NCBI RefSeq assembly: GCF_032854445.1
Contig: NC_088300.1
Location: 48,911,682 to 48,975,681 of the forward strand
From: Liolophura sinensis
Taxonomy: Eukaryota > Mollusca > Polyplacophora > Chitonida > Chitonidae
Direction: 5' to 3'
DNA length: 64,000 bases
This document shows, piece by piece, positions 39,367 through 51,600 of this stretch. Numbering within the stretch: the first letter of the stretch is position 1; each line of letters starts with the position of its first letter. Both the position numbers and the translations under genes were made by a program. Below the pieces are notes generated by a model. It did not search any database. It was not told the origin of the DNA and saw nothing but the letters and a program-made list of their open reading frames with translations.

Positions 39367-41960
39367 GTTCTGGGACATTCCAACGGAAATTGAAGTTAAA
39401 TCTCAGTAGATGTCGTAGTGATAGATACATAGAGTTATATGATGTTTGATATGCAGATGATGGCACTATTCGATACGTCTGATATAAGTGAAGAAGGACA
39501 CAGAAACCTGTACATTTGGGTTTCCGCACAAAACATGCTCAGTACGTCCATTTGGTTTGCTCTTAGGCCCATCGGTGAAGTGAATGTCACACGTCAAGAG
39601 ATGAGATGTCAAATCTGACCATCCACTGACAGATCTACCAAGTAACCTATAGACATACAAACACTTATAGAGATGCTTGACGCAGCTTAAAAAAAGGCAA
39701 ATCTATAAGCTCACCATGCAACCGTGAACAGTGGTCTGGTATGGGCCTGAGGGTTTCAGAGGAGGCGTGTAGAGGGGCAGCTCTTCCCACACATTTCTAC
39801 ATATAGATATATTACGCCAAACCCCATCTAACCCTCTAATTCCAACTACCTCTTTCATACCCTCACCTTGACTCAAGAAGGAGAGGTTATAATTTCACCT
39901 TATGTAGACATATCGAGCATCATGACCTTGAGGCCGCTATATACGGCTATATAAGACCCGCTTGTGCCTGTTCAAAAATCGATCTCCTGACTATAGCGCA
40001 AATTCTTAAAGGTTATCGCCAGAGAAATTGTGATGGACTTTTGATATTAAAATACCAGATGTAAGTCTGTCCACTGTCCTTCAGATGAAAACATTCATCT
40101 TAATTTTTTAAAATCTGTTCGCAAATATGTATTTGAAAGTCCACGACTTGTCAGCTGCACGGTGACGTCATTTGGAAATATATACCTCTCAAAACGTCGT
40201 TTGCACCTCTCTCGCAGTACGGAGATTCCCGTGGGCGGGATTCCTTAAATGACCAGACTCCTCTCTATTTTTCGCAACCTATATGACCAACGGAAAGGGA
40301 AGTGTCCCTGGAATCTGATTGACCCACCGATTGCGGATTGCTGTAAGCCTGTATAGGCTTTATAAGGCCCTAGATTTCTAACATGAACGGAATAGGGCAT
40401 CTCCACCTTATTAAATGGCTTATTTTAGGCATAGGTGTATGGTATACAGTTGTAAGGCCCCGTGAGGAAAAAAAGTTTGCGTTTAAGGCTTTTATGAAAC
40501 ACGGGTTTGTAATGAACACACGGGGGGAAACTGCGTTATGGTTATTTGGAATTTACACTTTTGGGGTATGTATATATATATAACAAAGATTCTAGTTCAG
40601 AAAATTGGCTGAGACCACTCCTGGTTTGAGCCAATGACTTCATCCATGCACCTTATCACCAGCAATACATTTCTGGGCCATTCAACTAACATGATTGTCA
40701 CAAATCCAGAGGGTCGTTGACGGTAAACTTCACAACACACATGCGTTACCCTTTCCGATGAATGGGAACCATACGTGTATACAGCTCTCAAAATTGAACA
40801 TCATCAGACGAGCCGATGTCATGGAGTAGAAGTTTCAAGTAACAGTATTATTGGTATCGCTTTCTGGAATTTACATAGATTTTAGAGCTGAAAGTGTCTG
40901 AAGCCACAATACTAGTGGCATCAATAGCACTAAAACATGTGCTGCAATCAGAATGCTAAAAATCCTCAGACGTCTGAGCCAGTCTGAGTTTCAGTCATAA
41001 ATCTGTGCTACAGTTAGCGAATTCAAAACCCAAAGTGACCGATTACATGGCAGCAATAGGATCTGTGTTATTCCCAGAAAGTGAATATCTCAAGTAATAT
41101 CAACCAATCTGAAACGTTCAGCTATGGGAGCACTGTTTGTCTAATGGCTGACATGTGTCGTTCGAGATTGGGTGTCTAACTGTAGGGGTCAATGGTTCGA
41201 ATGCATTTTCTAAAATCAGATGCTTAGACTCATGTATCTCATATTAACCCGGCCATTGTTATTATATCCGCTTAAGGAGGTTAGGTTTTTTGCTGGCGTT
41301 TATTTGCCTGTCAGCAACGATACGAAAACAGTTATGCGCCGATTTTGATGATACTTTGTTCATGTCTTAGCCTTTTCGAAAAGCAAGAATCCTTTACAAT
41401 TTGGATCCGCATCCAGGAAGTTTTTAACTCATACTTACCCTTTAATAGCAGGATACCTGTCTCTTCTTCAGCAGTTTTAACGGGGTTACACCTTTGTTTT
41501 AGGCTTGAAACAAGCACCAATCCATTATATTATTTTGGTGCTGAACCGAATTTGGATCCGGATCGAGGAATTTTCAAGCGATTTTCAACTATTAATTGCC
41601 AGATGTCTTTCTCTCTGCCAGCAACTTTATAGAACAGTTATGCACGACTTTTGCTAAAACTTTGTGCACAACTTGGTGATGGCACAATCACTAATCATCA
41701 CATCTTGGCGATGATTCGAACCCTAATATAGGCTCAGATTGGACACAAATATACTACCCCTGCGTCTGTAATATACAGGGGATTTGTCCATTCGGCTGTA
41801 TAGCAGACGTTTGGCTGTGTAGTGGACGTTTGGATGTATAGCAGACGCTCTGTAAAAATTATAAATCAGATAATAATACGATCGGTCCGCATAAATGTGA
41901 AAATACCATTGCCTAGGTTATCATTTTATACTGAAAACACTATCACTGGAATTGAAATGT

Positions 41961-42041
41961 GATTTATTTCATTGGTGTTTTACGCCGTAGTCAAAAATAT
42001 TTGACTTATACGACGGCGGCCAGCATTATGGTGGGAGAAAG
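41961..42041 (-). mobile_element. SINE type A, 3' end only
   Basis: TTTATTTCATTGGTGTTTTA, CGCCGTAGTCAAAAATATTT and CGGCCAGCATTATGGTGGG: the tail and the start of the body. Confidence 0.8.
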
Positions 42042-42381
42042 AAATGAAATGTGTTTAGTATTAAAGGTAAACAAGATCATCAGTCGATAAGCACCTGACC
42101 AGAATGCATCGATCCTTACTACTCACAAATGTTATGTTTGTCTCACTATAACTTTTATTCCCTGAATTATATAAAACATTCGCCAAGCTCTATGTTATGC
42201 GATTCATGGTCTTTCAACATATTTGTCAGGTGGAAAATGATGGACGTAATTTTAGATTATTGTAGAGTTTCACTGTTTGACTTATTTATTTATCTGATTT
42301 CGTATTCTTAACACTTTGCCCATAGTTGGAGTTTAATTGCTCACTAAGATGCTATATTTTACATGTTTCGCTGAACAAGAG

Positions 42382-42610
42382 ATGCAATGAATGAATGAAT
42401 GCTTGGGGTTTAACGTCGTATGACGACGACGAGTCATTAGGTGTGTGTACATAATATATTGTGTCTTCTTGTGACAGGGCAAGTCCATGCAGCCAAAATG
42501 CTGCCGCCATAGGAATATCATGCCAAAGACACCAGACATGACACACTATACCCGGTTACATTATACTGACGCCGGGTCAACCAGTCTTTTTCTTTGTTCT
42601 AACCAATCAG
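42382..42610 (-). mobile_element. SINE type B, longer copy
   Basis: Flanked by TGAACAAGAG at 42372-42381 and 42611-42620. On the plus strand it reads GCTTGGGGTTTAACGTCGTA, GACGACGAGTCATTAGG, CATGCAGCCAAAATGCTGCC and ACACCAGACATGACACAC. The tRNA head is missing. Confidence 0.85.
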
Positions 42611-44630
42611 TGAACAAGAGTTGTATGCGTTAATATATACCCTTCTAGTAGAATTGATCAGAATTATTTCATGCTAAAGACCCAAGTCTAATTCAGATAC
42701 GAGTGTTTGAGCCGCATCCACACGATGAGATTTGACGTATCGACCCATCGCATTCGACAAGTGGAATAAAATTAGGACGAGTCTGTTTCATAAGCCGCGC
42801 TCAGGCCATGCGATTTGTCGAATGCTAGCTATGTGTGCACACGTTCTGTCTCAAGGGTCGAACTTCATGGGTCAACCCGACAGTCGCACCCCATGACTGC
42901 GACTTTAAAGGAGAGCTCATTTCTCATTGACAAGGTTATCCGTCTGTTGATGAATGGTCCTCGTGTGAAGAGGTTGACCCTTACTTAATCCCATGTTACA
43001 TTGTCCCTATATTAAAAAAATACCTTGAAGTAAGAATAACATTCAAAATGCAAAAAGAATTGTAATGAAAATACTCACGTAATATTTGAAATCAAAGTGA
43101 TATTAGAAATGAAAACAAAATATACAGGCGAGATTACAGGTGTTATTTTTTTGTTTCCCATTTATGTCCTGTTATATGAAGACTTATTTTTTTATTATTA
43201 ATCCACATCCTGCTTCTCTGGTGTATTCTTGTATTCTATTCATAGTGTGAACGGATATGTGTATGATGCCTTTATTGAAGTATAATTTGTAAGTAGAAAC
43301 CAAAGCACTTTTCTTGAACGGAATCCTAAACGATTCGATAAACTAAGATCAGAGGTTTACCCCACGCGGGCACTTCGGTTTCTACCACTCATAAATTTTT
43401 TGAGTGTGGCGTTCAACAACTATGAAATATAAACACACAAATATGTTTGTGTAAAATAGTCATTGCGAAGAATCTGCAAAGAACCCGAACAAACCAAAAG
43501 CTCCAATTTGTTTTGGTTATTTACACGATATTGTTCTTCATTAAGATCAATCGTTGCATTAAGATTTAAGCAGGTAACAATCCTTCTGTTTGTCTATCTG
43601 TATACACGACTGTCATTCTATATAACAAATCGTTATAGGAGGTTGTTTTATGATGGTAGAGGACCACCCAACTACAACATTGGTATATGTCAGTTAACTG
43701 CTTCTGCACGCATGTCTCTTGGCATCGTTCTTTACCTATATTTATGAACAATCATTTTGAAATATTTGTCGTAATAAAAATAATTGCACGCTTAGATTTT
43801 ACGTTGTTGAAAAAAATGAGACTTTCAAACATTCATTTTGACCACTTTTAGTGCTTAGGCTTACACAAAGATCAGTGGTTACTCCCCAGTATTGAGAGTT
43901 AATATGACAAATGACAGACATTTTAACCTTATTCGTGCTATCCTTAGCACACTCCGCCCTCACTTGTAAAAATCTATAATTTCTCTTACAAGAAAGACCA
44001 ATATACGCGATGTTTACCACTGCAGAACGCGATAACCTTTAATGAGTCGAAATGAACCTGATTAGAATCACAGGCTAAATTGAGCATGCGATTAGGCCTA
44101 CCTAAATCACTTTTTCAGGTACCGGTACCGGTAGTTTTTGTCTTGTTTATTACACGTTCATTTTTAACAGCTTTCATTTTTAACAACTTTCATCGGCCTT
44201 GAACGAATGGTCAACAAGTATTATTTCACCTCTTTGATTTAATTAGGTATACGCATTTCCTGCATGGTAAAGGACAAACAATTCCAACAACACGATTCTA
44301 GAGTGCTTCCAAGGCGGTCACCCAACAACGGTTTCATGATCCAAGGGACGTCACTCTAGATAACAAACTACAGCAAAACGACCCAGGGGAGGTAATACTT
44401 TGAGGAATGACGAATAGCGCTCAGGAATGTGTTTGTTTCTTTACTAAGATTTAAAGGTACTTTCACTATTATTTAAGTCATTTAATAGCGGTGTTTCCTA
44501 GTAAAACGCTGGGAGCAATATCAACTATGGCGAAAACATCAGGTATGACACCAAGGTCAGTTATATACTTACGCTAAACTGACACCAGGTTGAATACACC
44601 GAGTTCAATCGGTTAACAGACACTAATGAG

Positions 44631-44978
44631 TGAGTGGGTGGGTGCTAAGGGTTTAACGTTGTACTTAACAATTTTTCTATCATATCACGCGAGTCCTTGG
44701 AGTGCATGTACGAGTAATGTGCCTCTTTGTGGCAGGACGGATTTCCACCGCTCTTTTATCTAGTGCTGCATCACTGAAACGACTTACCGAGGACAAGTAA
44801 GCCGCCCCACCCGAGCCATTATACTGATATGGGTCAACCAGTCGTTGCATTATCCCCTTCATGCTGAACGCCAAGCAAGGAAGCTACAAACTTCCTCTTT
44901 TAAGGTGTTGGGTGTGACCCGACCCAGGATTGACCCTGGATCTACTGCCCCCAAGCCATCATCAGGGGCGGTGAGGTG
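44631..44978 (-). mobile_element. SINE type B, apparently full length
   Basis: CTAATGAG on both sides (44623-44630 and 44979-44986). The 3' end is GTGAGTGGGTGGGTGCTAAG on the plus strand. The 5' end on the minus strand contains GGGTCAATCCTGGGTCGGG, a tRNA B box, and CTTGCTTGGCGTTCAGC. Confidence 0.85.
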
Positions 44979-44986
44979 CTAATGAG

Positions 44987-45502
44987 GTCATGACTCTAGA
45001 AGACACAAAAACATACCTAATGCAAGTAAAATTTATATTTTACTGACACATTATTTATTTGCCTATACAGATAATCATAAAGGTAATGGATGGACAACAT
45101 TTATAAGTTCACTGACAATATTCGGAATATGCTTAGTCCTTGAGGCAACAAATACAGCATTGGATAATTTGTCTCTACATTTTGTCAGCTAAGTAAGTAG
45201 AGCAGCTGGATTTAAACACTACATGTTAAGATTTTGGCTCCAGATATCAGGGATGAAAAAATTTCTCTCATTAAGTATGAATTAAATATGGCAGCACTCA
45301 AATGCATGTGCAATCAGAATGCTAGCTGACAACACACATCTTAAAACAGATCTAGGCACAACATTGCATCATTTAAATATATGCTAACCATCTCAGATTT
45401 CACTTTTCACATTCATCCAGCAGCCTCAAAACAACAGCGCCAACCACTCCCGTTGTCAGATTGATTACAGATGTAGCTAACAACAACCATTTTTACATCA
45501 AA
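44987..45502. other. Non-coding, downstream of ADO
   Basis: Nothing recognised; part of it may be ADO 3' UTR. A minus-strand ATTAAA variant lies at 45968-45973, soon after the ADO stop. Confidence 0.4.
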
Positions 45503-45823
45503 ACTATTTTGTCTCTTTCAATAAAGTCTGCGGCATGTTTCACAGTCCCATATACACACTCATGAGCACAGCTGGCTTTGATCTTTAAAAGCACGGAAAA
45601 AATTTACCATTAATTCGAATCACTTTTGCTGAAAAACTTTTGCTAACAAAAATTTGTTAACAAAAAAAAAACTATTTTGTCTCTTTCAATAAAGTCTGCG
45701 GCATGTTTCACAGTCCCATATACACACTCATGAGCACAGCTGGCTTTGATCTTTAAAAGCACGGAAAAAATTTACCATTAATTCGAATCACTTTTGCTGA
45801 AAAACTTTTGCTAACAAAAATTT
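45503..45823 (-). repeat. Two identical 153-bp tandem copies, 168-bp period, in the ADO 3' region
   Basis: 45503-45655 and 45671-45823 read the same base for base, separated by a short A-rich linker. Their position just beyond the ADO stop puts them in or near its 3' UTR. Identity implies a very recent duplication or an assembly duplicate. Confidence 0.9.
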
Positions 45824-45998
45824 ACAACATTAGTAAAGTTAAACTCCACTGATGACCTCTTGATGACCTCTTCGTGTTAATCGAGCAGCGTCAAGCATTT
45901 ACACATATCTGGTCAGTCACGATTGGTGCGAACTTTAAATGAATCTAAAGTCTAAATAAATTAAAGTTTTAATGATACAGTACAGCATGTCATCATCG

Positions 45999-46835
45999 TC
46001 AGGTCCCCGAGGGGTAGGGGTTTATTGTAGGGCCTAGGTAAAAAGCCGAGTCACACCAATAATCGATAGGCTGAGACACCTGCTCTAAGACAACAAGTCT
46101 CTCGTCTTGACCTTCCGCCAGAGGACCTCTGTCTCGAAAATAGTTACACCGCCGGGCCCCATGTCTCTCATCGTAAGGTGGGGCTAAAATGTCAATGAAA
46201 GCTGCCGGGCCGGACTCGGTGGTTATTTCATGAATGTTTCCTTCGGACGGCGTCAGGACAACACAACTGTCATCTTCAGAAACGACTTTGTCCACATGTT
46301 TCTTCGCTTCTCTCAACATTCCTAATTCCCGCAGTCTGCGGAAAGCTTCGTTACCATGGGGACTTACACCCTCGACCTGACTGTAACTCCTGACTCTGAC
46401 AGAACCATAGATAACTCTACACAGTCCAAACATGCCCGGATGATCGTGGAGAGGAAGGCGAGCTCCTCTTTTCAATACGAAAATACCCATGGAAAAGACG
46501 TCACCGTCCCATAAATGAATGTACGTAACTGGCGCTACGCCAGTCTTTACCGACACGGGCTGTTCGTTTAACACGAGGTTTCTGTCAAAGTTCACGTCCT
46601 TAGCTGTTACACGGCTTAACAAAGAACCCAAGAACGCGATATTTTCTTGGAAAAGACTGTCACTGGTATCTGTTAAATCCCGGGCAAATGTCCGGTAAGC
46701 GTGCTGCGCTACTCTCTGAATCAGAGTAGCCATTTTGTTGTGGCGAGTAACATCAGCGCCCCCTATAAACACACCGACTGGGGGACGACCAGGCGTTGTT
46801 GTCCGAAGAAATGATTCAAGAAAGTGAGCCAACAA
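45999..46835 (-). CDS. ADO: 2-aminoethanethiol (cysteamine) dioxygenase / N-terminal cysteine oxidase
   Basis: Non-heme iron thiol dioxygenase that converts cysteamine to hypotaurine and, in animals, oxidises N-terminal cysteines of proteins as an oxygen sensor in the Cys/Arg degron pathway. This single-exon frame gives 278 residues. The cupin iron ligands are visible as LPLHDHPGM (H130, H132) and GNIHEI (H202). C230-x-Y232 in RRCNYF matches the Cys-Tyr pair of human ADO. FIDILAPPYD and the final IDYWCD are family signatures. Similarity to human ADO begins around TRHNKMATLIQR, so the true start may be M35 (ATG complementary to 46731-46733, 244 residues) rather than M1; the human protein has about 270. 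ADO is divergent to BIN3 and is also intronless in vertebrates. The next gene upstream on the plus strand is Egr, 25 kb away. Confidence 0.95.
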   Translation of the reverse strand: MLAHFLESFLRTTTPGRPPVGVFIGGADVTRHNKMATLIQRVAQHAYRTFARDLTDTSDSLFQENIAFLGSLLSRVTAKDVNFDRNLVLNEQPVSVKTGVAPVTYIHLWDGDVFSMGIFVLKRGARLPLHDHPGMFGLCRVIYGSVRVRSYSQVEGVSPHGNEAFRRLRELGMLREAKKHVDKVVSEDDSCVVLTPSEGNIHEITTESGPAAFIDILAPPYDERHGARRCNYFRDRGPLAEGQDERLVVLEQVSQPIDYWCDSAFYLGPTINPYPSGT

Positions 46836-47743
46836 AGGCCTTCACCATGGATTTAACAAGTTCTAAACTGAGTAAATAGTGTCTCCACCAGACAAATTAC
46901 ACGCTTACACATCAAATTTGCCATTCTCAGGTTAAAATTGTGGGAAATGAATGCGGAAGTATGCCACTGTCAGTAACATCATAAGGCCGTACGGGATTGT
47001 CGGATTCGTCGAACACCTAGGCCTATACTAGCGCAGCTGTAGTTACATTAAGCGAAGTAAACCTTTCTTTCAAGTGTAAACTCTCAGGATTAAAAGTTTG
47101 TCCGTTCATGTGACAATAGCAGTATGAATACTCACACATTTAAAATTAAAGTGTCACAGTGACACTTGACTATCCACCCCATTACAATCTAGACACAAAT
47201 GTATCATCAGGTAATAGAACGACACACTGTAAGAGTAAAGAAAAACATTGCAAAACTGAGCGAAGTTAAGAGGAGTTGCGAACATAAATGCATTTTTAAT
47301 GATACAGATACTCATTGAAACATAAATTTAGCTCAGCCTCTCGCGATGTTATTGATGTATAACTAAGGCCAATTTCTCGTCAGCGTTATTGTTTATTTAC
47401 ACATGCCTGTCTTACTCTTCCTCTTTCACTTTGTATCCCGCATTAATCTCCCATATAAGGAAGTGTGTTTGATGCCACACCTAACACCGCTTTAGGCTCC
47501 AATCTACCTTGTGATATCAGACCAGGATTTCCTAAATATGATGTTTTAATTGTGACGTGCTGAACAAGCTTGCTGAATTTCAGGTGGTTTTCTCCCTATT
47601 ACCTTGCAGTCTATCACGATCATAACTTTGTTTTAGATAATGCTGATATGTTGTATTAAACAAATATTCCAAACAGAAGTGTCCTTTTTATTTACAGTTC
47701 CCATTTGTGTATAAAATGAGATGAACATGACGAAGTGTGAACA
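46836..47743. promoter_or_regulatory. Divergent ADO-BIN3 intergenic region
   Basis: About 0.9 kb between the ADO start (minus) and the BIN3 start (plus), so both promoters probably lie here. I see no clear TATA for ADO. For BIN3, TATAAAA occurs at 47710, and a possible acceptor TTTATTTACAG ends at 47697, which would allow an upstream non-coding exon. Confidence 0.5.
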
Positions 47744-47751
47744 ATGAGTAG
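47744..47751 (+). CDS. BIN3: BIN3 coding exon 1 (start codon)
   Basis: ATGAGTAG followed by GTAAGA; encodes M-S and two bases of Arg. An upstream ORF, ATG 47721 to TGA 47747, ends overlapping this ATG (ATGA), if the leader includes it. The start is inferred from phase and from the similar length of the human N-terminus. Confidence 0.7.
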
Positions 47752-48628
47752 GTAAGAATCAGGCAAATGTCTGGTGGGAAGATGTACCCAAGCCACCCCC
47801 TGACTTATCACAGTTATCAGTCATGATCGAGTTTAGTTGTTCAACAATTATTGAACTCAGACTAGGTCAATTTTCTTTGAGCCTTTTGAACCAGCTACTT
47901 TCTGCATAGGCTGAAAAATGTTTTTTCTTAATTTTAAGTGCTTGCAAAGCCACATTTGCATTGTTTGTATTTTCACAGATCTTGTTATCCAACTGAGCAC
48001 ATTTGATTTTACCCAACACTTTAAAGGTGAATTTAATTACAGCTTATATGTTTCTCTGTTTCAGGAACCTGTTCAGTCGGTACAGTGCTCCTAAAAAGAG
48101 TGTTATATCCCGCACTGTGAGTTCTGTCTTTTAAGTATAGATTTCAGTTAGATTTAGTAAGTGAGAAAAGAAGAGGGAGTTTTAGCATTGTTTTGAAGCA
48201 TATAAATATAGTTTTCATTAATGTATTTTCTTGATCAGTGTGTTGTCCACCCAAGAATGTTGCACTTCTCTGGTGGAGGTCAGGTTTTTGGAGGAGAAAA
48301 CCAGACAGAGACCTTCAGGAGGAAAAGACACAGAAACCTTCAGGAGGAAAGCAATCAGAGCCTTCAAGGTGCCAGACAGAACCCTGAGAAAGCCGCCACA
48401 CCTTACTAGCTACCTTGCAGAACTCCTGAAATTGAATACTATATTATGACAGCTCCAGAAAAGTTCCACATTTGATAAATATATACAAAAAATATGTAAT
48501 TTAAGGGTATCAAAACATAGAAATATACTTGTGTTGGAAAATTTTTAAGTGGTGACATTTCAGGACTTAGGTTAAGAACTGAATGTTATGTTACTTTGCT
48601 ATTAGTTACTACATCTTATATGTTCATT

Positions 48629-48671
<43 letters not shown>

Positions 48672-51600
48672 TTACAGACAGAACGGGAAGTTGAGAGGGA
48701 GGCTAAGAAATTAGAAGGGTAAGAATGGTGCTACAGAAGTGCTTTCTTAAATTCAACCTAACATTATTTAAATGTAAAAGTGACATATATTTTGGCATCA
48801 TCTCTATTTTCCTTTCCACATTAGGTATTCAGCCATAGAGAAGGTGTTTATTAGCTGGTAGGGAGTGCCATTAGCAGTAGGGAGTGCCATTAGCGGTAGG
48901 GAGTGCCAGTTCCGAAACAAAAGGACTGATGTTTAATTTATTTCTGACTTCTTATTATGACTTAATAGTCACTAGATATCTGCTGAAATGTGCTTCCAGC
49001 CATCAGAAATACCAACCTTCCAGGGCCTTGGCAGCATGTGGATCTAAGATCTACTGGGCTAAGATACATCACATGGCGTTTCAAACATTTTATCATCCGT
49101 TTTTAGGCCTCAAATAAACAAATTGTGAAAAGTACTCAGGATGTGTCTCTAACTATCTACAGGCCTAGGTGACACCTGTCAGATCGAGATGGTTGACCCA
49201 CTTTTGAAAATACCTGACAAAGTCTATGATTGGGCATTGTTACTTAGTATTACTCTGATTCATGATCAGCCTTGTTCAGGAACTGTGATTTATTGCTTTG
49301 TTCTCAATTCACATTCAAAATGGGTTATTATGCAGAATAACAAAATGTAATGGGTTGTTAATTAACAGTGCCAGCTTGGTCTGAAGACATCGTGAATTCA
49401 TATATATGCATTTGTTTAGAAAACTTGAGTACTTTACTGCATTATGTAGAAGTCATTTCACCATTTTAACATTTTTTTTTTGTTACAGGCTGGAAGATAC
49501 AACAAAAAAGTTGTACAAAGACATGAAGAGATGTATAGAATCTTGTACAGGTATGTTGGTACATCAAAATTGTGCAACTCTTTTCGAAATGGTTTGTGTC
49601 TAGATTAAAACACCATAAGGCAAAGTGGTATACAAGATATCGGTGAAAAATGTGGGTGAAGGTGGTTAAGGTGGGTGAGGTAAGTGATGGACCTGCCAGT
49701 TGAGCCATCCGATGACCAGATACTTCCATGGCCAGATACAGCTCCTGTAGGATAGGCTGTGACTTCTACGTCAGTAGGGTTATCAGGTACATAATGAGGT
49801 TCTGTGGTTTTGTGTTTTTTCCTGACTGTTATGCACCCAGTGATCACTGTGGTTCCCTATAGACAGTCAGGCACACATTGAGTTTTTATGGTTTCCTCTA
49901 GACTGCTAACTACTAAAGGAGGTTGTACGGTTTCCTCCTGACCATCATGTACCTAGTGAGGCTCTCTGATTTCCTCTACTCTTTGAAGTACCTAGTTAGG
50001 CTCTGTAGTTTCCTCTAGACTGTTAAGTACTTAGGGAGGTTGTATGGCTTCCTCCTGACCATCAGTTACCTAGCAAGGCCTTGTGGTTTCCTCCAGACAG
50101 TCAAGTACTTAGGGAGGTGAGGGCCAAGGGAAGATCTGTCAGCAACCTACGAATGGTTGTGGGTTTCCCCTGGACTCTGCCTTGGTTCCCCGCACAGTAA
50201 TGCTAGCCACCATTGGTATTTGTGAAATGTTCTTAAATACAGCGTAAAACTCTGCTGAAATGAAATAAAATAAATAACTAAATAGTGCAGGAAGTTGTAT
50301 GGTTTCCTCTTGACTGTAAGGTGTCTAGTGGGGTTATGTAGTGTCCTCCTGACCATCAGGTACTGTTGAGGTGCTGTGGTTTCCTCTAGACTATTAAGTA
50401 CTAAGCAAGGTTGTATGGTTTCCTCTTGACTGCAAGGTATCTAGAGGTTATGTAGCCTCCTCCTGACCGCCATGTACCGTTCCTATTGAGGTTATGTAGC
50501 TTCCTTCTGACTGCCATGTACCGTCTCTATTGAGGTTATGTAGCTACCTCCTGACTGTCATTTACCATACCTATTGAGGTCATGTAGCCTCCTTCTGACT
50601 GCCATGTACTGTACCTATTGAGGTTATGTAGCTTCCTCCTGACTGTCATGTACCATACATATTGAGGTCATGTAGCCTCCTTCTGACTGCCATGTACTGT
50701 ACCTGTTGAGGTCATGTAGCCTCCTTCTGACTGCCATGTACCGTACCTATTGAGGTTATGTAGCTTCCTCCTGACTGTCATGTACCGTACCTATTAAGGT
50801 TATGTAGCCTCCTTCTGACTGCCATGTACTGTACCTATTGAGGTTATGTAGCCTCCTTCTGACTGCCATGTACTGTACCTGTTGAGGTCATGTAGCCTCC
50901 TTCTGACTGCCATGTACCGTACCTATTGAGGTTATGTAGCTTCCTCCTGACTGTCATGTACCATACCTATTGAGGTTATGTAGCGTCCTTCTGACTGCCA
51001 TGTCGTCCCTGGCTGGCCGTGGAACTAGCCTTTGCGCTCTCAGCTTTTGTTTAGTGGTCACCCAGTCTGAAGGTGGTGTGACATTACGTTCTGTCGCTCT
51101 TAGAGGCAGGACGTATTCACTAGCTTCTTTGTAAATAGCCTGTACATAGTTTAGTGCATTTCCACTTTGTAATATCGTATCTATTTTGCACTCGGCATCC
51201 ACACTGTTCCAAACGCATAGTTGTGGTCATCTCTTTAGGGTAGTAGTTCTCGCCCTGGCCCACAATGTTGTGGGCAGGGCGAGTAAATAGACCCTTAAGC
51301 CTTAAGCTTGTAATACAGGGAGGTGTACAACCGGTTGAAGTATACAATCGGCTAAAGGAGTTAGTGGGGAGTGGGCCTAATGTCCTAAAGGGACTAATCA
51401 ATGTCTCTAGAGATGTCTGGAATGTTACAGTGGCTACGCAAACTGTGAAGGAACAGCTGTTGGCTAGCGGCTTCTCATTTAACGGGGTAGATTGTCCAAT
51501 ATATGATGTGGAGGAGCAAAGGCTCCTGGTTAGATGTCGATGTCCGATCGAGGTGCCCGATGACACTATTGGAGGTTTGATAAGCAGGTAAACAAGCAGG

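Larger units (their letters stand above)
38116..44622. other. Non-coding with scattered transposable elements
   Basis: Apart from the MITE-like element at 39148, SINE tails at 41961 and 42382 and a tRNA-like stretch at about 41120-41215 (ATGGTTCGAATGC), nothing is recognised. Inverted words CGCATTCGACAA (about 42748) and TTGTCGAATGC (about 42817) may mark an old palindromic element. Confidence 0.45.
47752..49488 (+). other. BIN3 introns 1-3
   Basis: Three GT-AG introns. Short frames at 48221-48449 and 48884-49117 are intronic chance frames. Intron 3 contains three near-copies of a 20-bp GGGAGTGCCATTAGC motif at 48859-48910. A (TA)n tract is at 48631-48667. Confidence 0.6.

Noticed and set aside
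42720..42880. Palindromic element from inverted words CGCATTCGACAA / TTGTCGAATGC
   Set aside because: Only 11 bp match and no outer ends can be defined.
51120..51566. 148-codon minus-strand frame
   Set aside because: Mostly antisense of LINE ORF1; only the part beyond 51265 is discussed as a possible inversion.
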